A stretch of DNA of 64,000 nt. It comes from Woeseiaceae bacterium. Its GTDB lineage: Bacteria; Pseudomonadota; Gammaproteobacteria; Steroidobacterales; Woeseiaceae. Shown here one piece after another: positions 15,811-24,864 of the stretch. The notes beneath the pieces are model-generated. The model was not told where the DNA came from and did not search any database. It worked only from the letters and a program-made list of their open reading frames with translations. Every line of letters starts with the position of its first letter. Within the stretch, counting starts at the first letter, position 1. A program made the position numbers and the translations under genes. Where the stretch lies: NCBI GenBank assembly GCA_021773055.1, contig JAJFKV010000029.1, forward strand, positions 1 to 64,000, in the 5' to 3' direction.

Positions 15811-16668
15811 TCAGTCGATTTTGAAGAGCATCGAGAAGTCGATAGCTCCGATGTTCTTGGTAATTGCACCGGTTGATATGTAATCGACACCCGTTGCGGC
15901 AATTTCCCGAACTGATTCGAGCGTTATGTTGCCAGAAGCCTCAAGCTCCGCGGCGGTATAGCCATAATTTCTGTTCGTGTGCACGGCCTGTTGCAAGTCC
16001 AGGACCGAAAAATTGTCCAGCAGAATTCTTGTGGCGCCAGCGTCCAGAGCTTCAAGCAACTCTTCGTGAGATTCGACCTCTATTTCGATCAGTACATCAG
16101 CATTCATGTCCTGGGCAGACTTTAGAGCAGCGCTGATCCCACCGGCACTCCTGATATGGTTTTCCTTAATCAGAATTGCGTCAAACAGGCCTTTGCGGTG
16201 ATTCTTTCCACCACCGCATGCGACCGCATACTTTTGTGCGAGGCGTAATCCCGGGATCGTCTTTCTTGTATCGAGTATCTGCGTGTTAGTGCCGTCGATG
16301 GCTGCTACGTAGGTCGCTGTTGCCGTCGCTGTTGCGGAGAGTGTCTGTAGGAAGTTCAGTGCTGTTCGCTCACCGGTCAACAGTGAGCGAGCAGGGCCGA
16401 CCAGCTTGCAGATGACGTCGTCCTCTGCAGCTGTCTGACCGTCGCCGACATACCAATCGACAATGACAGTGTCGTCCAGCTGTGCGAAAACTTCTTCGGC
16501 CCATAGCTGGCCACACAGCACCAGCGACTCTCGGGCGACGATGGTGGCGCCAACTACCTCGTCAGCATTAATAAGTGCAGCGGTGAGATCACCAGTGCCG
16601 ATATCTTCGGCCAAGGCACTGGCAACCGCTGGGCCGATCGATGCTTTTTGTTCGTCTGAAAGTGTCAT
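15811..16668 (-). CDS. nadC: Nicotinate-nucleotide diphosphorylase (carboxylating)
   Basis: A 285-residue quinolinate phosphoribosyltransferase, the last step of de novo NAD precursor synthesis: quinolinate plus PRPP gives nicotinate mononucleotide, CO2 and pyrophosphate. Typical features are the N-terminal EDIGTGDLT, RTALNFLQTLSATAT, the TRKTIPGLR loop with catalytic and PRPP-contact residues, GGGKNHRKGL, the lysine in LIKENHI, and LLDNFS in the C-terminal barrel. The length matches the family. It stands alone, converging with the GGDEF-EAL gene with only two bases between the stops, and is separated from the upstream membrane-protein gene by a terminator. No other nad genes lie in the window. 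Confidence 0.95.
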   Translation of the reverse strand: MTLSDEQKASIGPAVASALAEDIGTGDLTAALINADEVVGATIVARESLVLCGQLWAEEVFAQLDDTVIVDWYVGDGQTAAEDDVICKLVGPARSLLTGERTALNFLQTLSATATATATYVAAIDGTNTQILDTRKTIPGLRLAQKYAVACGGGKNHRKGLFDAILIKENHIRSAGGISAALKSAQDMNADVLIEIEVESHEELLEALDAGATRILLDNFSVLDLQQAVHTNRNYGYTAAELEASGNITLESVREIAATGVDYISTGAITKNIGAIDFSMLFKID

Positions 16669-16680
16669 AGGTATTCTGAA

Positions 16681-16713
16681 ACAAAAGAAGCCCGGCCATT
16701 GTCATAGCCGGGC
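16681..16713 (-). terminator. Rho-independent terminator downstream of the PuuD-like gene
   Basis: On the minus strand GCCCGGC pairs with GCCGGGC around a ten-base loop and is followed by TTCTTTTGTTT. It sits between the PuuD-like gene and nadC, separating two same-strand genes. On the plus strand a five-T run begins five bases after the stem, so weak bidirectional action is possible. Confidence 0.68.
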
Positions 16714-16738
16714 CTCGGTTTTTGCATTACGCGCTGGT

Positions 16739-17350
16739 TTACATCATCCAGCCGTGGTGTGAGCCGATCATGCTCATGACCATCGGGATTGACATCAGCG
16801 TGTTGGACCGGGAAGCCATAAAAGCGATGTTCTTGGCCTTGGCAACTTGATCGGCGGTAGCCTCAACCATTCCCAGCACCTTCTTCTGGTTTGGCCAGAT
16901 CAGAACCCAGACATTGAATAACATGATCGTGCCAAGCCAGGCGCCGATGCCGATTGTGGTCGCGTATGGGTTCGGTGCGTCACCCATCAGTCCTAGTGTA
17001 AACGCCTGGTGCAACATGCCGATGAGGTGAAGGTAGGTCGCACCGGTTATCCATGTTGCTAATGCACCCCAGCGGAACCACCACAATGCGCGTGGTGCAA
17101 CATACTTGGCAATACCAGCGCCACCCGGGCCACCTTCGTCACCAGCGGCTTCGCCGAGGGCCGGAACCTGAACGAAATTAAAGTAATACAAAAGTCCGAT
17201 CCACGTAATACCGGACAGGACATGCAGCCAGATCACAAGCGACGGAAGTTGCGCACCGACGATATGGTCGCCAGGTAAAAGGAAAACGATCAGTGCTGCC
17301 AGTACAATGCCACCAATTATTGTGCCGCCAATACTCTTTAAGGGATTCAT
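16739..17350 (-). CDS. PuuD-like (urate hydroxylase N-terminal type) membrane protein
   Basis: A 203-residue integral membrane protein with about four to five hydrophobic segments. The stretch VIWLHVLSGITWIGLLYYFNF (begins about 38) and the later ALWWFRWGAL, GAWLGTIMLFNVWVLIWP and RSNTLMSIPMVMSM resemble the membrane domain of PuuD. PuuD is a urate hydroxylase that joins such a domain to a C-terminal cytochrome c. Here the cytochrome part is absent and the protein is about half the length. Short homologues are common in marine Proteobacteria and are often annotated as urate hydroxylase without proof. The histidines in the helices could bind heme (inference). It is monocistronic, ending at a terminator; no purine-catabolism genes adjoin it. 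Confidence 0.68.
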   Translation of the reverse strand: MNPLKSIGGTIIGGIVLAALIVFLLPGDHIVGAQLPSLVIWLHVLSGITWIGLLYYFNFVQVPALGEAAGDEGGPGGAGIAKYVAPRALWWFRWGALATWITGATYLHLIGMLHQAFTLGLMGDAPNPYATTIGIGAWLGTIMLFNVWVLIWPNQKKVLGMVEATADQVAKAKNIAFMASRSNTLMSIPMVMSMIGSHHGWMM

Positions 17351-17546
17351 TGCTGTCTATCTCCGAGGTTTTTATGATTATCGATATGATTCGGGAGTTT
17401 CGCGCCGTGACGCAGTCGGTATTATAGAGATTGCGGCCGAAAAGTGAGCGGGAAATCGAAAAAAGTTGTAATGGTTTGATTTTATTGAAGTTGGTGAGCG
17501 ATCGACCAAATAACGCTACAATTGCTGCTGCAAAAGGAGATCGAAT

Positions 17547-17882
17547 ATGCGATTTGGGTTGATTGTGCTTGTAATGCTCTTGATGTCAGGCTGCACGGCG
17601 CTCGTTGTCGGTGGTGCAGCTGTCGGTGGCTACCAGTTGGGCAAAGACGAACGTGAACCTGCGGTGGTCGCGGCCGATTCGGCCATTACGACCAAAATCA
17701 AGGGCAAGTATGTAGCTGATTCAGTCGTTAGCGTATTCAATATCAGTGTGCGGACCTATGAAGGAGTCGTTACACTGACAGGAACCGTGGCCAGTTATGT
17801 CGTTCGCGATCAGGCTGGCCGTATTGCCAGGGGAACCAGGGGTGTCGCAGTCGTCAACAACCAGATAGTTGTAGAAAAGTAA
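17547..17882 (+). CDS. BON domain lipoprotein (OsmY/DolP-like)
   Basis: A 111-residue protein with a lipoprotein signal (lipobox LMSGC at residues 15-19) followed by a glycine-rich linker and one BON domain (about 45-110: DSAITTKIKGKY...VRTYEGVVTLTGTV...ARGTRGVAVVNNQIVV). BON domains bind phospholipid; the two-domain lipoprotein DolP and periplasmic OsmY support outer-membrane integrity and stress survival. A single domain makes it shorter than either. AAAGGAGA lies seven bases before the ATG, a near-ideal ribosome-binding site. A TACAAT box at 17517-17522 could be its -10. It may be cotranscribed with grxD, which begins 49 bases downstream. Confidence 0.87.
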   Translation: MRFGLIVLVMLLMSGCTALVVGGAAVGGYQLGKDEREPAVVAADSAITTKIKGKYVADSVVSVFNISVRTYEGVVTLTGTVASYVVRDQAGRIARGTRGVAVVNNQIVVEK

Positions 17883-17931
17883 TTCGACCCCAGGTACTGA
17901 AACTAATTTTCGCGCTTACAGGAATACTAAA

Positions 17932-18240
17932 TTGGACGTCAACGCCAGAATCAAAGAACAACTCGAGTCTCACGATGTGCTGCTTTATATGAAGGGTACG
18001 CCGGATTTCCCCCAATGCGGATTCTCAGGCCAGACTATCGCGGCGTTGAACCAGATTGGCAAGCCGTATTCGTTCGTGAATATTTTCGAAGATGAGGAAG
18101 TCCGGGAAGGGCTGAAGACCTATTCCAACTGGCCAACGTTTCCACAGCTCTATGTGAAGGGCGAACTGGTTGGTGGCTGTGACATCGTGGTCGAGATGTA
18201 TCACTCCGGTGAGCTGAAAGAGCTGATCGAGGCGGCCTAG
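17932..18240 (+). CDS. grxD: Monothiol glutaredoxin, Grx4 family
   Basis: A 102-residue monothiol glutaredoxin with the active-site motif CGFS (in PQCGFSGQT, about 28) and the glutathione-binding segments WPTFPQLYVKGELVGGCD near residue 65. Grx4-type proteins hold a bridging [2Fe-2S] cluster with glutathione, usually with BolA partners, and act in iron-sulfur trafficking. The length is usual for bacterial single-domain members. The TTG start is supported by AGGAA seven bases upstream, and no ATG is available near the expected N-terminus. It converges on rnt, with six bases between the stops. Confidence 0.94.
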   Translation: MDVNARIKEQLESHDVLLYMKGTPDFPQCGFSGQTIAALNQIGKPYSFVNIFEDEEVREGLKTYSNWPTFPQLYVKGELVGGCDIVVEMYHSGELKELIEAA

Positions 18241-18246
18241 GCTCGT

Positions 18247-18888
18247 TTACGGTTGCGGCGGTGCGTTGCGCCTTGATACTTCGAAAATATCCCGGTAGCG
18301 ATTTACCGCTTCGCAAAATACATCCGCTGTCACTTCCGCGTCGTAGGAGGCGGAGTGCGCTTGTGTCTCATCCCACTCCAGCCCGGCGGCGACAACTGCC
18401 CTGGCCAGTACGGTTTGGCCAAATGCGATGCCGCAGGCAGTCGCTGTGTCAAAGCAGCTAAACGGGTGAAAGGGATTTCGCTTGATCGCTGACCGTTCAA
18501 CCGCTTCGTTTATAAAGCCGAGGTCGAAGTGCGCATTGTGCCCGACCAGCACAGCCCGGCTGCAGCGGTTCTCGCGCACGGCGCGGCGCACCTCGCGGAA
18601 AACCCGTTGCAAGGCATCCCGCTCATCGATGGCGGGGCGTAAAGGATGATGCGGGTCGATGCCGTTGACCGCCAGTGACGCTGGCTCAAGATTGGCACCC
18701 TCGAACGGCTTGACGTGATAACGAATGGTCTCGACACGGCTCAATAATCCCTCATCGTCCATTTCGAGAAGCACAGCGGCGACTTCAAGCAGCGCGTCGG
18801 TTTTGCAATTGAATCCACCGGTTTCTACGTCGACGACCACGGGGAGGAAACCGCGAAAACGGTTTGCCATTACTACTTCATCTGTCAC
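18247..18888 (-). CDS. rnt: Ribonuclease T
   Basis: A 213-residue 3'-5' exoribonuclease of the DEDDh superfamily that trims tRNA CCA ends and other stable RNAs. The Asp/Glu pair is in [10 protein letters not shown] (about 17-26), the second Asp in NAHFDLGFI, and the His/Asp pair in [13 protein letters not shown] near the C-terminus. [17 protein letters not shown] and the LEVAAV strand are characteristic of RNase T rather than the DNA polymerase epsilon subunit. The GTG start follows the pepA-like stop directly (TAAGTG), suggesting translational coupling; an ATG six codons later is an alternative. In Escherichia coli the family partners with grxD-like genes; here grxD converges on it. Confidence 0.94.
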   Translation of the reverse strand: MTDEVVMANRFRGFLPVVVDVETGGFNCKTDALLEVAAVLLEMDDEGLLSRVETIRYHVKPFEGANLEPASLAVNGIDPHHPLRPAIDERDALQRVFREVRRAVRENRCSRAVLVGHNAHFDLGFINEAVERSAIKRNPFHPFSCFDTATACGIAFGQTVLARAVVAAGLEWDETQAHSASYDAEVTADVFCEAVNRYRDIFEVSRRNAPPQP

Positions 18889-20391
18889 TTAGAGGTTCGC
18901 CTTAAACAAGTTCTCGTCGAGAATAGCGCTCATTGTGTACCGAACACCGAATCCTGTGAACTTGGAGCCTACATGCCCGAGTCCGCCGTCATTGTCCCCC
19001 GCACTCAGATCCATGTGAACCCACGGCGTGTCTTTTTCGACGAATTCGGCCAAAAAACTTGCGGCCAGGATGTGGTCGCCAGCACCTTTGGGTGAGCACT
19101 GCATGAAATCCGCGGTGTCGCTCTTGAGGTCCTCCATGAATTCATCACCTATTGGAAATGGCCATACGCGTTCGCCACAGTTTCGCCCGGTTCGCTTCAA
19201 GTGTGGGTGCAGTACCGCGCGATTGGTGAATACGCCGGAGTACTTCGTCGTGATCGCACTGACGCAAGTGCCGGTCAGGGTCGCGTAATCGAACAAAATG
19301 CCGGGACTGTCGCGACTCGCCAGCACCAGAGTGTCTGCCAGAGCCATGCGCCCCTCGGCATCCGTATGAATCGTTTGAATAGTCTTGCCGTTCGCTGCGG
19401 TTACAACGTCCTGCGATTTGTAAGCATTTGGACCGGTCCTGTTTTCGGTCAGTGCAAGCCAGCAGTCGACAGCAATCGGTAGTTTCAACTCGCTGATTGC
19501 GAGCAGTGTTCCCAGTGCGACAGCGCTGCCTTGCATATCGCCGTGCATGTCGAGCATCGACTGGAATGGTTTGAGATTGGTACCGCCAGTATCAAAAATA
19601 ATGCCTTTGCCGACCAGGCCGAGATCTGCCTTTGCGCTCTTCTTGCCCGGTCGATATCGGAGCCTGACGATACTCGCGCTGTCGTTGTCATTACCCTGCG
19701 CGACAGCCAGGAATGCGCCGGCACCCAGCCTGGATAATTCTTTGCTGCCGAAGCGTTTGAACGACCAGTTGTTTTCCTTGGCCATCGTGCGCGCGAGGTC
19801 GGCGTATTTAACGGCGTCCATCTTGTTTGGTGGCATTGTTGTCAGCCAGCGGGCGAGATTATTGCCCTTAGCCTCGGCCACGGTTCTCGCCGTATCAACG
19901 CGCTCGTCTGCGCCAAGCAGGCGCAGGCTTTTGATGGTAGGCGGTGATTTCTTACTCTTGTAAGTGGGTAGCTCAAACGCAGCAGCCAATGCGGCAGCGA
20001 CAATGTTATTTGTGATCGTCGCTTGCTCGATATTATCGAATCCGAGCACACAAATGCCCATGTTGCCTGCCTTCTCCCCGCACGCCGCGGCAACCAGTTT
20101 TCGACCTAAAGTCAGCTGCTCGAAGGAACTTGCCGCCTTTTTCAAAGTCCCGGTCACGACCAGTGTTTGCCGCTTATTCGAAAGCCTCGAGGTAAACGCC
20201 GGTGTTGAACCTGAGGCTGATTTACGCATCACCTGTTGCAGCTTGCTGCCGTGAGGGAGCAGACTGAAAATGTGGGTGGCTGGCTTTGGCGGTAGTATCA
20301 GTAGTAACTGATCGCAACTCTCCAGAGATTTTGCGTCGACCCGACCAAGCTTTTGAAAGATACGAAGATTCTTTAGTTCGGGTGCCTGCAT
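18889..20391 (-). CDS. M17 leucyl aminopeptidase family protein
   Basis: A 500-residue cytosol aminopeptidase homologue. The C-terminal catalytic domain (about 170-490) shows the dinuclear-metal motifs VGKGIIFDTGGTNLKP, with the metal-binding Lys and Asp, and HTDAEGRMALAD, with Asp, Glu and the catalytic Arg. The canonical second motif is NTDAEGR, so Asn is replaced by His. The N-terminal domain is divergent, and the overall similarity to PepA is partial, so I do not assign that symbol. These enzymes release N-terminal amino acids from peptides. It is cotranscribed with rnt downstream (no gap) and diverges from aceE across about 180 bases in which I recognise no operator. Confidence 0.9.
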   Translation of the reverse strand: MQAPELKNLRIFQKLGRVDAKSLESCDQLLLILPPKPATHIFSLLPHGSKLQQVMRKSASGSTPAFTSRLSNKRQTLVVTGTLKKAASSFEQLTLGRKLVAAACGEKAGNMGICVLGFDNIEQATITNNIVAAALAAAFELPTYKSKKSPPTIKSLRLLGADERVDTARTVAEAKGNNLARWLTTMPPNKMDAVKYADLARTMAKENNWSFKRFGSKELSRLGAGAFLAVAQGNDNDSASIVRLRYRPGKKSAKADLGLVGKGIIFDTGGTNLKPFQSMLDMHGDMQGSAVALGTLLAISELKLPIAVDCWLALTENRTGPNAYKSQDVVTAANGKTIQTIHTDAEGRMALADTLVLASRDSPGILFDYATLTGTCVSAITTKYSGVFTNRAVLHPHLKRTGRNCGERVWPFPIGDEFMEDLKSDTADFMQCSPKGAGDHILAASFLAEFVEKDTPWVHMDLSAGDNDGGLGHVGSKFTGFGVRYTMSAILDENLFKANL

Positions 20392-20567
20392 TTTTAAGCC
20401 CTATTTTAGTGCCCGCGAAGCTTGACCCTAACGGAACAAACCCTGAAGATATTGGCCGCAGCAACACGCACGGTCCGGTGCAATGGAGCGGTGATCCTAG
20501 CAGGACACCTGAACTAATTCACGCGACAATCCGGAAGAGTTTCCGGTAGTCGCCTAATGGACGAAAT

Positions 20568-23231
20568 ATGAGCAAGTTCAACCCTTTCGACGATATTGAC
20601 CCGATCGAGACCACGGAATGGCTGGAGTCGATCGATTCCGTGCTGGCACAGCATGGGCCGGAGCGAGCGCATTTCCTGCTCAATCAAATGATCGACTTCG
20701 CACGTCGATCGGGCGCCTATCTCCCGTACAGTCCGAATACCGCTTATCTGAACACCATTTCGACAGCACGACAGCCTGAATATCCGGGCGACCGCTCGAT
20801 TGAGCGGCGCATCGAGGCTTATCTGCGCTGGAACGCAATGGCGATGGTTGTAAAGGCCAATCGTGTCAATACCGAGTACGGCGGACATATCTCGAGCTAC
20901 GCCTCGTCAGCGACTTTGTATGAGGTCGGTTTCAATCACTTCTGGCGAGCTGATACCGAGAAACAGGGCGGAGACATGATCTTCACTCAGGGGCACTCAG
21001 CGCCGGGCATCTACGCGCGTTCTTTTCTGGAAGGTCGCCTGAATGAAGGGCATCTGGACCGCTTTCGCAAGGAAGTGGGCGGCGGTGGCTTGTCCTCCTA
21101 CCCGCATCCCTGGCTGATGCCCGATTACTGGCAGTTCCCAACTGTATCGATGGGCCTCGGTCCGATGATGGCGATCTACCAGGCGCGTTTTATGCGTTAT
21201 ATGGAACACCGTGGCATGACACCGCCGAGCGACCGCAAAGTATGGGCGTTTCTTGGCGACGGTGAGATGGACGAGCCAGAGTCCATGGGTGCCATTACGA
21301 TGCCCGTTCGCGAAGGCCTCGATAATCTAGTGTTTGTCGTGAACTGTAACCTACAGCGTCTCGATGGCCCTGTGCGGGGCAACGGCAAGATCATCCAGGA
21401 GCTGGAGGCCGCTTTCGGTGGGGCTGGCTGGAACGTGATCAAGGTTGTGTGGGGATCGAAATGGGATCCACTGCTGGCGAGCGATCAGTCCGGCAAGCTG
21501 CGACAGATCATGGAAGAAACGGTCGACGGTGAATACCAGAAGATCAAGTCAATGGACGGTAAATACGTGCGTGACTCATTCTTTGGTAAGCACCCGGAAA
21601 CGGCGGCGATGGTGGCGAATATGTCGGACGACGAAATCTGGCGATTGAATCGCGGTGGCCACGATACCCAAAAAGTGTACGCAGCCTACGATGCGGCCAG
21701 CAAACACACGGAAGGCCCGACGATTATCCTGGCGAAAACGGTTAAAGGATTCGGCATGGGCTCGGCCGGCGAAGGCCAGAATACGGCGCACCAGCAGAAG
21801 AAACTGGATATCGAGGAGATCAGGAGCTTTCGTGATCGATTTAATATTCCGGTTTCGGACAAAGACATCGAGGAAGTTCCGTATTGCAAGCCTGCTGCAG
21901 ATAGTACCGAGCTTGAATACATGCTTGAGAGGCGACACTCGCTGGGTGGTTTCCTGCCGGCACGCCGGGCAAAATCCACGCGCTTAATTGTTCCACCACT
22001 GGAGTCATTCAAGACTCAGCTGGAGGGGACCGGTGAGCGTGAGGCATCCACAACAATGGCGTTCGTTCGCATTCTGACGGCATTGACGAAGGACAAGCAG
22101 ATCGGCAAGCACATTGTACCGATCGTTCCGGATGAGGCGCGCACCTTCGGTATGGAAGGTATGTTCCGCCAAATCGGAATTTATTCATCGAAAGGGCAGC
22201 TTTACGATCCGCAGGACTCTGGTGAGCTGATGTACTACCGCGAGGACCAAAAAGGCCAGATCCTCGAGGAAGGTATTAACGAGGGTGGTGCATTTTGTTC
22301 CTGGGCCGCGGCAGGTACATCGTATTCAAATCATGATGTTCCGATGGTGCCATTCTATATCTACTACTCGATGTTCGGATTTCAACGCATTGGTGACTTT
22401 GTCTGGGCTGGCGGTGATCAACAATCACGCGGCTTTCTGATCGGTGGTACCGCTGGTCGCACGACGCTGGCGGGTGAAGGATTGCAGCATCAGGATGGTC
22501 ATAGTCTGGTGAGCGCGGCGACGATTCCGAACTGTCGTGCTTATGATCCAACGTACGCTTACGAACTGGCCGTCATTATCCAGGATGGCTTGCGTCGTAT
22601 GGTAGGTGAGCAGGAAGATATCTTTTTTTACATCACCTGCATGAACGAAAACTATACGCATCCGCCAATGCCTGCAGGTGTTGAAGACGGTATTCTGCGC
22701 GGCATGTATTTGCTGAACGTCGGTGGCCAGGGAAAAATTCGGGCGCAACTTATGGGGTCGGGAACGATATTGCGCGAAGTTATCGGTGCCGCGGATTTGC
22801 TGATGCAGGATTTTGGTATTCCGACCGACATCTGGTCGGTGACGAGCTTCAACGAATTACGACGCGACGCGCTTGCGGTAGAGCGCTGGAACCAATTACA
22901 CCCTGCTGAAGAAGCTCGCAAATCGTACGTCGAACAGTGTTTTGCAGACCGTCCGGGTCCGTATGTTGCTGCGACGGACTACATGAAGATTGTTTCCGAT
23001 CAAATCCAGCGCTGGGTTCCGGGACGTTTCGTGTCACTGGGGACGGATGGCTATGGCCGCAGTGATGCCCGTAAAGCGTTGCGACAGCACTTCGAGGTGG
23101 ACAAGAGATTCATCGCGGTAGCGGCGCTCAAGGCACTTGCTGACGACGGCGTACTGGATCACGAGACGGTTTCGAACGCGATAGTAAAATACGGCATCGA
23201 CCCGGATCGTCCTGATCCGGTGACGTTGTAA
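20568..23231 (+). CDS. aceE: Pyruvate dehydrogenase E1, homodimeric type
   Basis: An 887-residue thiamine-diphosphate enzyme, the same length as E. coli AceE. It decarboxylates pyruvate and acetylates the lipoyl group of AceF. Family landmarks are NTAYLNTI near residue 57, FTQGHSAPGIYAR, the ThDP motif GDGEMDEPES...NCNLQRLDGPV (about 230-270), KTVKGFGMGSAGEGQN, VPDEARTFGMEGMFRQIGIY and FGFQRIGDFVWAGGDQQ. It is the first gene of an aceE-aceF-lpd operon, 19 bases before aceF. No PdhR-type operator or pdhR gene was seen upstream. Confidence 0.97.
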   Translation: MSKFNPFDDIDPIETTEWLESIDSVLAQHGPERAHFLLNQMIDFARRSGAYLPYSPNTAYLNTISTARQPEYPGDRSIERRIEAYLRWNAMAMVVKANRVNTEYGGHISSYASSATLYEVGFNHFWRADTEKQGGDMIFTQGHSAPGIYARSFLEGRLNEGHLDRFRKEVGGGGLSSYPHPWLMPDYWQFPTVSMGLGPMMAIYQARFMRYMEHRGMTPPSDRKVWAFLGDGEMDEPESMGAITMPVREGLDNLVFVVNCNLQRLDGPVRGNGKIIQELEAAFGGAGWNVIKVVWGSKWDPLLASDQSGKLRQIMEETVDGEYQKIKSMDGKYVRDSFFGKHPETAAMVANMSDDEIWRLNRGGHDTQKVYAAYDAASKHTEGPTIILAKTVKGFGMGSAGEGQNTAHQQKKLDIEEIRSFRDRFNIPVSDKDIEEVPYCKPAADSTELEYMLERRHSLGGFLPARRAKSTRLIVPPLESFKTQLEGTGEREASTTMAFVRILTALTKDKQIGKHIVPIVPDEARTFGMEGMFRQIGIYSSKGQLYDPQDSGELMYYREDQKGQILEEGINEGGAFCSWAAAGTSYSNHDVPMVPFYIYYSMFGFQRIGDFVWAGGDQQSRGFLIGGTAGRTTLAGEGLQHQDGHSLVSAATIPNCRAYDPTYAYELAVIIQDGLRRMVGEQEDIFFYITCMNENYTHPPMPAGVEDGILRGMYLLNVGGQGKIRAQLMGSGTILREVIGAADLLMQDFGIPTDIWSVTSFNELRRDALAVERWNQLHPAEEARKSYVEQCFADRPGPYVAATDYMKIVSDQIQRWVPGRFVSLGTDGYGRSDARKALRQHFEVDKRFIAVAALKALADDGVLDHETVSNAIVKYGIDPDRPDPVTL

Positions 23232-23250
23232 TCGGTCGGGGAACAAAGAT

Positions 23251-24864
23251 ATGGCGAATACAATCGACATAGTGATTCCGGACCTCGGAGATTTTGAAGA
23301 CGTCGAAGTCATCGAATTACTGGTCAGCAGTGGTGTGAGTGTCGAGCGTGAGGACGGCTTGATCACAATTGAGACTGACAAAGCAACGATGGATATTCCG
23401 TCAGCAGAAAACGGCGTCATCGGATCATTAACAGTTTCTGTCGGCGATACGGTATCGAGCGGCGACGTCATTGGTACCTTGACGATGGCGGCTGCCGATA
23501 CTGCCGCTACAACGCCGACCATTGCGGAACCGATCTCGGGAGAGACAACGGTATTGGCAGTCGAGGAAGAGGCACCCGCTGCACCTGCGAGCAAGCAGAC
23601 TTTGGACGTTCCCGACCTTGGTGATTTCGACGGTGTCGAAGTTATCGAGGTGTATATTTCCGCGGGCGACAAAGTCGAAATTGAAGATCCCCTCGTGATG
23701 CTGGAAACAGATAAAGCAGCGATGGATGTTCCGGCCGCGGTCGCAGGCACTATCGATTCTGTATTAGTGAAGGTTGGCGACACGGTATCGGCAGGATCAC
23801 CGCTGGCTATCATCGACGCTGTGGCAGTGGCAGCAGCGCCAAAGCTTGAAGAAACCGCTGTTGAGAAGACGACAGCGGCCATAGCACCGCAGCCCACAGC
23901 TCAGCCCGCGGCAGCGCAGCAAGCACGGTCGTTGCCCGCAATTGATGAAGCGGGCTTCTCCACAGCGCACGCAGGTCCATCAGTTCGCAAGTTGGCGCGC
24001 GAACTCGGCGTAAACCTTGTACAGGTCACCGGCAAGGGCGCCAAGAGCCGGATTCTGCATGCCGACGTAAAGGCTTTCGTTAAAGCGATATTGACGGGGC
24101 AGGCGGCGGCGGGCGGCACAGGCCTGCCCAAGGTACCCAGCATCGATTTCTCCAAGTTTGGCGAAATCGATCCCCAGCCGCTGACGCGAATTCAGAAAAT
24201 ATCCGGGCCGCGATTGCAGGCGAGCTGGATCAACTTGCCGCACGTAACCCAACACGACCTGTCGGATATAACAGGGCTTGAAGCGAAACGTCAGGAACTC
24301 AAGGGCCCGGCGAAGGAGCGTGGTATTTCATTAACGCCGCTCGCCTTCATCATGAAGGCCTGCGTCGCGGCGCTGGAAGAGTTTCCCAAGGTTAATTCCT
24401 CATTATCGGATGACGGTGAGAGCCTTATTTACAAGAAGTACTGCCATTTGGGCTTCGCTGCGGATACACCGCAAGGTCTGGTGGTTCCGGTTATTCGCGA
24501 CGTTGACACAAAAGACGTTTACGAGATCGCAGGTGAACTTGGCGAACTCTCTGCGCTGGCGCGAGAGGGCAAACTCAAAGTCGATCAGATGCAAGGCGCG
24601 AGTTTCACGATATCGAGCCTCGGCGGAATTGGTGGCACCGCGTTTACGCCAATTGTGAATGCACCTGAGGTCGCTATTCTCGGCGTTTCGCGGTCTTCGT
24701 TGCAGCCAGTATGGAACGGCGCTGAATTCGAGCCGCGACTCATGTTGCCGTTGTCCTTCTCCTACGACCATCGCGTAATAGACGGCGCGCAAGCCGCACG
24801 TTTTACGACCTACCTTGGTAAGGTGCTTGGCGACGTCGATGCATTACTGAAGGCAACCCCGTAA
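23251..24864 (+). CDS. aceF: Dihydrolipoyllysine-residue acetyltransferase (PDH E2)
   Basis: A 537-residue E2 core protein. Two lipoyl domains are visible (about 3-80 and 115-190), each with a lipoylated Lys in ETDKATMDIPS and ETDKAAMDVPA. An Ala/Thr-rich linker follows each. The peripheral-subunit-binding domain is at about 235-275 (AGPSVRKLARELGVNLVQV), and the catalytic domain fills the rest, with the active-site His in SFSYDHRVIDGA near residue 510. It transfers acetyl groups to coenzyme A. E. coli has three lipoyl domains; two is common elsewhere in the class. The stop shares one base with the lpd start (TAATG). Confidence 0.96.
   Translation: MANTIDIVIPDLGDFEDVEVIELLVSSGVSVEREDGLITIETDKATMDIPSAENGVIGSLTVSVGDTVSSGDVIGTLTMAAADTAATTPTIAEPISGETTVLAVEEEAPAAPASKQTLDVPDLGDFDGVEVIEVYISAGDKVEIEDPLVMLETDKAAMDVPAAVAGTIDSVLVKVGDTVSAGSPLAIIDAVAVAAAPKLEETAVEKTTAAIAPQPTAQPAAAQQARSLPAIDEAGFSTAHAGPSVRKLARELGVNLVQVTGKGAKSRILHADVKAFVKAILTGQAAAGGTGLPKVPSIDFSKFGEIDPQPLTRIQKISGPRLQASWINLPHVTQHDLSDITGLEAKRQELKGPAKERGISLTPLAFIMKACVAALEEFPKVNSSLSDDGESLIYKKYCHLGFAADTPQGLVVPVIRDVDTKDVYEIAGELGELSALAREGKLKVDQMQGASFTISSLGGIGGTAFTPIVNAPEVAILGVSRSSLQPVWNGAEFEPRLMLPLSFSYDHRVIDGAQAARFTTYLGKVLGDVDALLKATP

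Noticed and set aside
18889-20391. Naming the M17 protein pepA
   Set aside because: The catalytic motifs fit M17 in general, but the N-terminal domain is divergent and the NTDAEGR motif has His for Asn, so orthology to PepA is not secure.
20392-20567. A PdhR-type operator upstream of aceE
   Set aside because: No ATTGGT...ACCAAT-like palindrome could be found in the interval between pepA and aceE.
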